From contig CAZXQG010000101.1 of assembly GCA_964642725.1 (NCBI GenBank), forward strand, positions 1 to 8,429: 8,429 nucleotides of DNA, read 5' to 3'. A program made the translations under genes and the position numbers. This document shows, in pieces, positions 1 through 5,614 of the stretch (within the stretch, counting starts at the first letter, position 1; the number at the start of each line of letters is the position of its first letter). Origin of the DNA: JAGVPT01 sp964642725. GTDB taxonomy: Bacteria > Bacteroidota > Ignavibacteria > UBA10030 > UBA8401. The notes under the pieces are model-generated. The model saw only the letters and a program-made list of their open reading frames with translations. It was not told the DNA's origin and did no database searches.

Positions 1-914
1 GGACCCTTCACTTCAATCTCCATATATATTGGAGGGCTGTTTCCGCTGACATAGACGGAAACGCGGGCTCCGCTGTCCGGATATTGTGCCCCTTCGAAAA
101 TAGGAAAGGTTTTCGCAAACACAACTGTATCCGACCGGTCGGCATAAGCAATCCAACCTTTGTCCGGATCAGCAAAGATCTTCTGGTTATCCGCAGAGAA
201 CTGAACGCCGTACACTCCGGGCGCGATTGCCCCTTTCCATGCATTCGATTTGCCTTGAGGGAAGACGCCGCTTTGTCCGTAGCGGCTGTTTGGATTGATG
301 GGAAAATACGCCCAGTAATTTTGGTAATCCGTTTTGCCGGGATGGTTGACGATAGACTGCGTTATACTCCACATACTCCAATGCGCCATTGTCGAGCCTT
401 GGTTGATCATCGTCTCATCCATCTTCACTCGACTGGTTCCCGGGTACATCGTAGCCTTGCGCTCAAATTGGATGCCCGGTGCGTACCACTGCTCAGCAGA
501 ACTCGAAATATCAACGCTGACAGAATCGTTAGTCTGGGCAGTGTCGTCCACCGTGTACGCTCCATAATCTAGCGTAGGAGGCGGAGGCCAGCCGCCGGCA
601 TTCCACGCGGTTTGAGGAGCGGGCCACGTTTTGTATCCTCCCAAATTATACCAATTGCTGTTCAAAGCAGGCGTGTAAGTCTTCCCGAGCAGACTTGAGT
701 TGACAAAAACGGATGGAAGGCTCCCTAAATCATATTGCATCACGCGACCGCCAATGGCCGGCACGGTCGCGATAGTGATAAGGCCGTTCTGCATGACAAC
801 TGCATCCCATCCCCATGCATTATAATTAGAAGCAGAGTGAACGGAAATGTTCGGAGTCTGGGCATGGAGAATCGCATAGCCTAAACCAATCATTAGAAAA
901 ATTGCTCTTCGCAT
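1..914 (-). CDS. Secreted DUF4380-type protein, partial (3' end outside window)
   Basis: Reading the minus strand from the ATG at 914-912 gives 304 open codons running off the left edge with no stop, so the C-terminus is missing. An AAGGA ribosome-binding site (minus strand of 922-926) sits 7 nt before this ATG and supports the start. Residues 1-18 form a signal peptide (Arg-Arg, hydrophobic core, cleavage after LHA before Gln19), so the product is exported. The mature part shows a beta-rich pattern with IGGRVMQYDLG at about 54-64 and LGGYKTWPAPQ at 91-101, followed by a WPPPPTLD stretch at 109-116. I recognise this combination from DUF4380 proteins, which are thought to have a galactose-mutarotase-like fold. 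Their reaction is not known to me. The protein is rich in Trp and Tyr, consistent with sugar contact, but no catalytic residues can be assigned. It is divergent from the porin gene at 1686. The family call is from memory of motifs. Confidence 0.8.
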   Translation of the reverse strand, partial: MRRAIFLMIGLGYAILHAQTPNISVHSASNYNAWGWDAVVMQNGLITIATVPAIGGRVMQYDLGSLPSVFVNSSLLGKTYTPALNSNWYNLGGYKTWPAPQTAWNAGGWPPPPTLDYGAYTVDDTAQTNDSVSVDISSSAEQWYAPGIQFERKATMYPGTSRVKMDETMINQGSTMAHWSMWSITQSIVNHPGKTDYQNYWAYFPINPNSRYGQSGVFPQGKSNAWKGAIAPGVYGVQFSADNQKIFADPDKGWIAYADRSDTVVFAKTFPIFEGAQYPDSGARVSVYVSGNSPPIYMEIEVKG

Positions 915-1075
915 ATGTTATTCCTTGACAACTCTGTTGGCTTCATTGGGTTGATAGAATTGCATGCCGCCGGATTTACTCTTTAAGTAAGCACGAAGGC
1001 ACTCCAAAATCAAGTAGAATCAAAAAGGGGTAGTGTTACCGTTTCACGCCTGACACCATTGCTTCAAACGTTTTC
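915..1075. other. Intergenic segment with no recognised feature
   Basis: Beyond the ribosome-binding site for the minus-strand gene, I see no gene, clear promoter or repeat here. It must hold the promoter of the DUF4380-type gene, but neither a sigma70-like pair nor a clear Bacteroidota-type TAnnTTTG element stands out. Confidence 0.4.
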
Positions 1076-1102
1076 TCGCTTCCAATCTCCGATTGGGAAC
1101 GA
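1076..1102. repeat. Palindromic dispersed-repeat candidate, copy a
   Basis: A near-perfect hairpin: a 12-nt left arm at 1076-1087, loop TCC at 1088-1090, and a right arm at 1091-1102. Ten of 12 positions are complementary, and the core CCAATC/GATTGG is perfect. It shares the CTCGTTCCCAA-type arm with the palindrome at 1151-1179. Similar palindromes are dispersed in many bacterial genomes (from memory). It lies between divergent genes and is not followed by a T-run, so I do not call it a terminator. Confidence 0.5.
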
Positions 1103-1150
1103 ACTGTGTCACGTGATCGATATTTTCAGACGAAAAAACAAGTTAAGCAA

Positions 1151-1179
1151 CTCGTTCCCAAACTGAGTTTCTGAACGAG
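1151..1179. repeat. Palindromic dispersed-repeat candidate, copy b
   Basis: Arms CTCGTTC (1151-1157) and GAACGAG (1173-1179) are perfect complements. Inside them, AAACT (1160-1164) and AGTTT (1166-1170) pair around a single G, with a 2x2 mismatch (CC opposite CT) between the two stems. The outer arm resembles that of the hairpin at 1076-1102, so the two look like diverged members of one repeat family about 50 bp apart. Confidence 0.55.
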
Positions 1180-1306
1180 AATGTAATTTCTCAAACTGTA
1201 ATACCAACCAAAAAGACGTTAACAAGTAGATGGCGGACACCTATACTGAACTCGCGATTTGTCGAAGTATTCGGTGCAGTAAATCAACAAGATATCTAAC
1301 ATCGGT

Positions 1307-1315
1307 CCAACTTTC
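1307..1315. repeat. Left copy of 9-bp direct repeat (candidate target duplication)
   Basis: CCAACTTTC here is repeated exactly at 1446-1454 on the other side of the inverted-end element at 1316-1445. Nine base pairs is a common target-duplication length for several insertion-sequence families. Confidence 0.65.
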
Positions 1316-1445
1316 GATAGTGTCTCAGTTTGAATATTCAAAATCAAGAAGAAAGATGTCATGCCAGCGAAAGCTGGCATCCAGAACAGCTTTTATGGAT
1401 TCCGGCTTTCGCCGGAATGACTCTTTGATGAAAATGAGACACTAC
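1316..1445. mobile_element. MITE-like nonautonomous element with 9-bp target duplication
   Basis: The 10-bp inverted ends TAGTGTCTCA (1318-1327) and TGAGACACTA (1435-1444) are perfect. Just outside lies a perfect 9-bp direct repeat, CCAACTTTC, at 1307-1315 and again at 1446-1454. It sits within two bases of the inverted end on the left and one base on the right. The interior contains no plausible gene and instead carries a pair of mirrored hairpins (1358-1421). Inverted ends, a target duplication, small size and no coding capacity fit a miniature inverted-repeat element mobilised in trans. No transposase is in the window, so the parent family is unknown. Confidence 0.7.
1358..1421. repeat. 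REP-like mirrored hairpin pair
   Basis: There are two perfect 8-bp stem hairpins: ATGCCAGC-GAAA-GCTGGCAT (1361-1380) and ATTCCGGC-TTTC-GCCGGAAT (1399-1418). The 29-nt arms 1358-1386 and 1393-1421 are inverted copies of each other, matching at 24 of 29 positions around a 6-bp centre. Four of the five differences fall in the stems as two compensated base-pair changes (G-C to T-A and A-T to G-C). The motif resembles the widespread GTCATTCC...GCGAAAGC...GGAATCC repeats, such as the neisserial dRS3 type. That comparison is from memory. Confidence 0.75.
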
Positions 1446-1454
1446 CCAACTTTC
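1446..1454. repeat. Right copy of 9-bp direct repeat (candidate target duplication)
   Basis: This exact match to 1307-1315 starts directly after the right end of the MITE-like element. Collapsing the element and one copy would restore a continuous presumed ancestral site. Confidence 0.65.
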
Positions 1455-1507
1455 CCTTGATTATGCTTCGGCCATGAGCTACATTTATCAAACCACACTT
1501 CAACCAA

Positions 1508-1540
1508 AACGGGGCACCAGGCCTTTCACTCCGCCCCGTT
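1508..1540. repeat. GC-rich inverted repeat upstream of the porin gene
   Basis: AACGGGGC (1508-1515) and GCCCCGTT (1533-1540) are perfect 8-bp arms around a 17-nt loop. On the minus strand the stem is followed by TTTTGG, and on the plus strand there is no T-run. It may be a structured leader of the porin mRNA, a weak minus-strand terminator, or a repeat fragment; the sequence does not decide. The remaining 1541-1685 shows no clear gene. Confidence 0.45.
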
Positions 1541-1685
1541 GCCGCACAACAGGAATAATTTCGGGTGAGGATAGCGATGTTTATTTTGTGGGTCGAGGCA
1601 CCAAAGCAACATTTTAGATTTTGAAGATTGTCTATTAGGAGAAACTTCAATCGGCAAAAACAGTCATATAAAATCCTTCCGAACG

Positions 1686-3017
1686 ATGTATGAGATGGTC
1701 TCTCATCTGAAAATCTTTTCTATTACAATAGCGTGTTTAGTTTTCGTCCAAACCGCATCCGCACAGCAAGCCGACAGTCTGCCGCAGGATTGGAATTTCC
1801 ATTTCCAGCAAACCATCGTGGTTCAATACCATCCAGATTTTACGGCTAAGTATTCCGGGTCCAACAGCTTGAACACGAGCGAACCGGCTCAGACATCGCT
1901 TACGTCCACATTCTTCATCGGCAGAAGGCTTTGGAAAAACGCGGAGGCATATGTCAACCCGGAGTTGGCGGGAGGCAACGGACTAAGCGGCGCCACAGGT
2001 GTTGCGGGCTTTCCGAACGGCGAAACGTTCCGCATAGGCAATCCTGCTCCGCAGGTGACCATCGCCCGCCTTTTTATCATGCAGCGGTTCGATCTGTCGG
2101 AGACAAGAACAACGGTTGAGGATGACGAAAATCAACTCATGGAATCACGGCCCGATGCATACATCAACATCACCGCCGGAAAAATAAGCATGATCGATTA
2201 CTTCGATAAGAACCGCTACAGCGATGACCCTCGCACGAAATTTCTGAACTGGGCATTAATGACGAACGGCTCCTGGGATTATCCTGCCAACACACATGGT
2301 TATACATGGGGACTTGTTGCGGAACTTGTAACACAACCGTGGGCGCTGCGAGCGTCGACTGCGATGGTTCCCACCGAAGCGAACAAATCTGTTATGGACA
2401 TGAACCTCAGCCGGGCGCATTCTGAGACGATTGAAATCGAACACGACTACGCTGTCGGTATGCATCAAGGATCGGTGCGGCTTCTTGGCTTCCATACCAT
2501 GGCGCGTATGGGGAACTACCAAGAAGCTCTGAATGCTCCTCCGGGAGATATTGATGTTGTCGCGACGCGCGCGTATGGACGGAGCAAATACGGGATGGGA
2601 CTGAACATCGAACAAGAATTGAGCGACAATGTCGGCATGATGTTCAGAGCGGGATGGAACGACGGACACAATGAGACGTGGATGTTCACGGAAATTGACC
2701 AATCTGTGAGCGCAGCCATTGTGTGCAACGGAAAAGCGTGGAATCGTACAGGAGACAATTTCGGTATTGCTCTGCTTGCGAACGGAATCTCCGCGGACCA
2801 CCGCGCATATCTCAAAGCCGGCGGTTACGGATTTCTTATTGGTGACGGAAATTTAAATTACGCTCCTGAGTCTATCGCCGAAGCGTTCTATTCCCTTTCA
2901 CTTCCTTCGTATCACTTGCAGCTTGCCCCGGATTATCAATTCGTTCTTGACCCGGCCTATAACAAAGACCGCGGGCCTGTTCACGTAGTAGCCTTTCGAA
3001 TCCACTCAGAGTTCTAA
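1686..3017 (+). CDS. OprB-like carbohydrate-selective outer-membrane porin
   Basis: A 443-residue exported protein. The ATG at 1686 or the one at 1695 (Met4) could start it. Neither has a good Shine-Dalgarno, and the Met4 start gives a more usual signal peptide (hydrophobic core about 10-22, cleavage after ASA at 24-26). The mature chain has alternating polar/aromatic beta strands and ends in Phe443, as outer-membrane barrels usually do. Residues 88-118 (AYVNPELAGGNGLSG, then VAGFPNGETFRIGNP) and the C-terminal AYNKDRGPVHVVAFRIHSEF match my memory of the OprB (PF04966) carbohydrate porin family, including its usual length. The role would be diffusion of sugars across the outer membrane; the substrate is unknown. 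It is transcribed away from the DUF4380-type gene and converges on the gene at 3051-4781 with only 33 bp between stops. No clear terminator was found in that gap. Confidence 0.85.
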   Translation: MYEMVSHLKIFSITIACLVFVQTASAQQADSLPQDWNFHFQQTIVVQYHPDFTAKYSGSNSLNTSEPAQTSLTSTFFIGRRLWKNAEAYVNPELAGGNGLSGATGVAGFPNGETFRIGNPAPQVTIARLFIMQRFDLSETRTTVEDDENQLMESRPDAYINITAGKISMIDYFDKNRYSDDPRTKFLNWALMTNGSWDYPANTHGYTWGLVAELVTQPWALRASTAMVPTEANKSVMDMNLSRAHSETIEIEHDYAVGMHQGSVRLLGFHTMARMGNYQEALNAPPGDIDVVATRAYGRSKYGMGLNIEQELSDNVGMMFRAGWNDGHNETWMFTEIDQSVSAAIVCNGKAWNRTGDNFGIALLANGISADHRAYLKAGGYGFLIGDGNLNYAPESIAEAFYSLSLPSYHLQLAPDYQFVLDPAYNKDRGPVHVVAFRIHSEF

Positions 3018-3050
3018 GCGCTACATCTGCCCTCGCTCGATGACACCGGC

Positions 3051-4781
3051 TTACTTTTGCCTTGAACGATTTACCGGAGCCGGTGCCGGCGTTTGCCTGA
3101 CGGGCTGCTGCATCTGTGGACGAGGCTGAGGCTGCGCCATCTGAGGCCGTGGAGCCGGCTGCGGTTGAGGCCGTACTGTCGGTTGCGTTTGCTCCCAGAT
3201 ATTCCTCTGATACTCCTGTGCATTATGAATTGTATTAAACTTATATCCAGGCGATGATGCAGGCGGCCGAGTAAAGACTGGCTCTGGCGTCGGTTTGGAA
3301 ACTCTTATCGGTTGCTCATTCGAAGGCGGCGGTACAGTCCTATGCTCCTCTATGGGACGCGGGGCCGGTTCCCTGGGATTCGTGACAACTTCATGGATTG
3401 GCACCGAAATTCGGATAGGGGGCTGTTTTTCGGGGCGCTCTATCACGGTCGGCAGATTTTGCTGAGTCTCTTCGACGGTGATCCGTTTTCTCGGCTCGGT
3501 ATTCAGAGATGGAAACTTAGACGAATTATCCCGAATGTATTTATCCCGAATGGCTGGAGACACCTGCCTGCCGCCGTTTTGTTTCTGAACATCCCCGTCT
3601 AAGATCCCCACTTGTTTTATTACCTCGGGTCTACGAGTCCTGTTGGTTGTAAAGTCATTCGGTAAAAACTCTTTATGTTCGTGAACCCAGGTATGAACAA
3701 TCGCAGAATTCCCGCCGCCCGATCTCTGCCGTCCGTAATAATGGTCTACGTACCCATTGCCCAAATTCGGATAGCGGCGCAGATGGTCGGGGTAATAGAA
3801 ATACCAATTTGTAAAATAGCGTGACGGCGGACCTATGATCACAATCTGTCCTCGTCGATCATGGTAAAATCCGCAATCGAACCAATAAGGATACGGATAC
3901 CAATAGCTGTATGGGTACCACGTCGGATAACCATACCAATATGGATACGGATAACAGGTGTAATTAGTAACATAGTCAGGGTCTGGCGGGGCGTTCACTT
4001 CCTCTTGGGTATATCCATTTTCCGTCGCGTAGTCATTAGCGGCATTTTTTAAATCTTCCGCTTCATCCGGATTTTGTTCAATGCTTTGTTTCCATGCTTC
4101 GGCATCCTCGGCGTTCTGCCGTGTTTCTGCAAGATTGAGAGAATCGGCCCTGTGTATCACTCCCTGCGGATTGCGTCTGTATCGATCGCCGACCCTCACT
4201 GTCAGACCAAGATGATCGTTGAGAAGGTTTATGATTTCAGGATATTGGATGAGAACTCTCAGGGCTTGCTGAGTTTCGGGAGGATAATCTGTAAGGATCG
4301 TGTCGAATTGAGCATCCGTTTTCACCTGAATTTCGTCCATCTTTTGAAGCGTGGCATAGTACCCCATCCCGTACTTCAATGCAGTTTCATGAATCTCAGC
4401 CGGATAATCCTTCAGAATGGCGCTAATCTGGTCTACGGATTCTTTTCCCTCCTGCACAAGCTTTGAAATCAAGCCGGGATACCTGCTCAAATTCCAGAAA
4501 TCTTCCTGTTCATTTTTAGAATAAGTGCCGATCAAAGTGACGAATTCGTCGCTCGAACTTTTCTGCAAGCTTGCTATGCTCACTATCGCTGACGGATATT
4601 CGCAGGCTTCAAAAATATGAAGGCGAATAGTATCGGGATACATCACCAATGCATTGAGAGCCGCTGAATCTTCCTTCATCAAGTGCTTATGCGTTACAAC
4701 CGGCTCTTGTGCAACGGCAATACTATGAACAAAACCGATGAGCATACCGCAGCTCATCACGATCAAAAGGTTCGTTTTCAT
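3051..4781 (-). CDS. Exported protein with DUF3300-like N-terminus and Tyr/Trp/Pro-rich middle
   Basis: A 576-residue minus-strand gene with its ATG at 4781-4779. GAAAG about 4 nt upstream is a poor ribosome-binding site. Residues 1-24 are a signal peptide (cleavage after AVA before Gln25). Residues about 38-195 look helical, with a recurring YP-plus-hydrophobic motif (MYPDTI, EYPSAI, RYPGLI, DYPAEI, DYPPET, QYPEII). This resembles the repeats of DUF3300 proteins, but the match is distant. About 205-262 is acidic and coiled-coil-like. About 270-350 is a striking aromatic belt (YPYPYWYGYPTWYPYSYWYPY). About 430-576 is disordered and rich in Pro, Gln and Arg, with repeated PQPRPQM-like units, ending basic (NRSRQK). 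It is probably periplasmic or envelope-associated. The function is unknown, and no catalytic motif was seen. It converges with the porin gene. Confidence 0.8.
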   Translation of the reverse strand: MKTNLLIVMSCGMLIGFVHSIAVAQEPVVTHKHLMKEDSAALNALVMYPDTIRLHIFEACEYPSAIVSIASLQKSSSDEFVTLIGTYSKNEQEDFWNLSRYPGLISKLVQEGKESVDQISAILKDYPAEIHETALKYGMGYYATLQKMDEIQVKTDAQFDTILTDYPPETQQALRVLIQYPEIINLLNDHLGLTVRVGDRYRRNPQGVIHRADSLNLAETRQNAEDAEAWKQSIEQNPDEAEDLKNAANDYATENGYTQEEVNAPPDPDYVTNYTCYPYPYWYGYPTWYPYSYWYPYPYWFDCGFYHDRRGQIVIIGPPSRYFTNWYFYYPDHLRRYPNLGNGYVDHYYGRQRSGGGNSAIVHTWVHEHKEFLPNDFTTNRTRRPEVIKQVGILDGDVQKQNGGRQVSPAIRDKYIRDNSSKFPSLNTEPRKRITVEETQQNLPTVIERPEKQPPIRISVPIHEVVTNPREPAPRPIEEHRTVPPPSNEQPIRVSKPTPEPVFTRPPASSPGYKFNTIHNAQEYQRNIWEQTQPTVRPQPQPAPRPQMAQPQPRPQMQQPVRQTPAPAPVNRSRQK

Positions 4782-4822
4782 ATTCTTTCAATTGAATAGT
4801 GTCACAATCGGATTTTAACTGC

Positions 4823-4841
4823 TACTATATATACAATAGTA
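4823..4841 (-). promoter_or_regulatory. AT-rich inverted repeat, possible promoter/operator of the 3051-4781 gene
   Basis: TACTAT (4823-4828) and ATAGTA (4836-4841) are perfect inverted arms around ATATACA, 42-60 bp upstream of the minus-strand ATG at 4781. Read on the minus strand it includes TATATA, which could act as a -10 element, but I see no convincing -35. It is only a candidate. Confidence 0.25.
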
Positions 4842-4880
4842 CCTTAGAAAAGGATTAATAGCAAATGAGACTATTTTTTA

Positions 4881-5033
4881 TAGACTGAGACATCTGAAAA
4901 ATCGTCTCTCGCCAAGCCGCCAAGACGCAAAGAGTCTATTTTAAAATCATTGTGCGACTTTTCCCGAAGGAATGGCTTCGCCAGCGTCTTGGCGTGAGCC
5001 ATACTTTTGGAATTATTCAGAAATCTCAGACTA
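4881..5033. mobile_element. Second MITE-like element with imperfect 18-bp inverted ends
   Basis: The left end TAGACTGAGACATCTGAA (4881-4898) and the reverse complement of the right end (5016-5033) match at 15 of 18 positions. TTTA lies directly outside both ends (4877-4880 and 5034-5037) and could be a 4-bp target duplication, although this is AT-rich and weak evidence. The interior has no plausible ORF but has an 11-bp perfect inverted repeat (4918-4928 with 4984-4994) and a small hairpin CGAAG...CTTCG (4965-4980). The GCCAAGACGC-type core resembles a common dispersed bacterial repeat (from memory). A 9-bp direct repeat, AGACTATTT (4868-4876, 5028-5036), overlaps the right end and could instead mark the target site. 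Confidence 0.5.
4918..4994. repeat. Long inverted repeat inside the second MITE-like element
   Basis: CGCCAAGACGC (4918-4928) and GCGTCTTGGCG (4984-4994) are perfectly complementary 11-nt arms enclosing 55 nt. A 5-bp hairpin (4965-4969 with 4976-4980) lies within the loop. The nested structure would form a cruciform or a structured RNA. Confidence 0.65.
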
Positions 5034-5174
5034 TTTATATAGAAGATATCAAAATGCCTCTAAAGCCATCCTGATCTCACTTCAGAATGTGTTCGGGCAA
5101 TTTTTTTCCGAATTGTACCACTGTCGGAATTGATGTCATAGGATTCACTATTTTTATCTCCTTCCCAATTTCTC
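5034..5174. other. Intergenic segment, nothing firm
   Basis: No gene was seen. There is a short inverted repeat TTCCGA (5106-5111) with TCGGAA (5124-5129) next to a T7 run (5101-5107), but stem and T-run do not have the order of a terminator for either neighbour. Confidence 0.35.
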
Positions 5175-5243
5175 AGACTGTGTGAAAAGTCTCTTAAACG
5201 CCATCGCAAGGATCCTCGACGAGTCGGAAGGCGTGGCGATCTT
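5175..5243. repeat. REP-like palindromic intergenic stretch
   Basis: It starts with a hairpin AGACT...AGTCT (5175-5192). It continues with a segment in which ATCGC (5203-5207) and GCGAT (5236-5240) pair around an inner palindrome CTCGACGAG (5215-5223). The wording resembles the common dispersed repeats of the GTCATTGCGAGG...GGCAATCT type found in many genomes (from memory). There is no coding sense. Confidence 0.4.
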
Positions 5244-5420
5244 GAAAAATAAAATTTGCGTGTAACTCATTTAATCTTTCACCCGCCACAGAATTGTTCA
5301 ACGCCTGTTTAGGTTGAGCTTAAATAATAGCGCAAAAAAATTTGAATACGCCTATTGACATTAAATAAAATTTTCCCGAAGATTACCCCATGGGGCAGTC
5401 AGGGAAGCGCTCTATTTCTA

Positions 5421-5455
5421 CTCTACTCTACTCTACTCTACTCTACTCTACTCTA
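5421..5455. repeat. Pentanucleotide microsatellite, (CTCTA)7
   Basis: Seven perfect CTCTA units in tandem, preceded by a one-mismatch unit (TTCTA, 5416-5420) and followed by CCCCA. The tract ends 159 bp before the start of the lipoprotein gene at 5615. Such tracts change unit number by slipped-strand mispairing. All three plus frames through it lack stop codons, so short ORFs crossing it are expected and I do not call them genes. It could alter promoter spacing or a leader for the downstream gene. No confident promoter could be placed around it. Confidence 0.9.
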
Positions 5456-5614
5456 CCCCAAGCATTTAAGATTAAGCGCTCGGCTCTGTCAAAATCAGTC
5501 TTTACGATTTCTCGAATCCTTGAAAGTAATGAACCTAAAAATAGGTATACAAAAACGACATTGACCCTGTCATCGAGCATTGACAATTGAAAAGCAATAT
5601 TTAAGAAAGATTGT

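Noticed and set aside
84..572. 162-codon plus-strand ORF
   Set aside because: It lies antisense within the DUF4380-type gene, has no ribosome-binding site, no signal and no recognisable domain; the minus-strand reading has a signal peptide and family motifs.
1109..1116. TCACGTGA palindrome as an operator
   Set aside because: A single 8-bp palindrome without a second site or promoter context is expected by chance too often to claim.
1230..1460. 76-codon plus-strand ORF across the MITE-like element
   Set aside because: It runs through the hairpins and inverted ends of a noncoding mobile element, so the frame is open by chance.
1393..1650. 85-codon minus-strand ORF
   Set aside because: It overlaps the same noncoding element and the 1508-1540 inverted repeat, with no ribosome-binding site or protein-like motif.
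2256..2801. 181-codon minus-strand ORF inside the porin gene
   Set aside because: Antisense to a well-supported porin, with Arg/His/Ser-rich composition typical of shadow frames and no motif.
5390..5590. Small plus-strand ORF through the CTCTA tract, considered as a phase-variable leader peptide
   Set aside because: The pentamer has no stop in any plus frame, so such ORFs arise automatically. This one is in the same frame as the lipoprotein but ends 25 nt before its start, and it has no ribosome-binding site.
5570..5614. TTGACA at 5580-5585 as a -35 box for lipoprotein copy 1
   Set aside because: No TATAAT-like element lies 16-19 nt downstream, and Bacteroidota-type promoters usually differ from this consensus.
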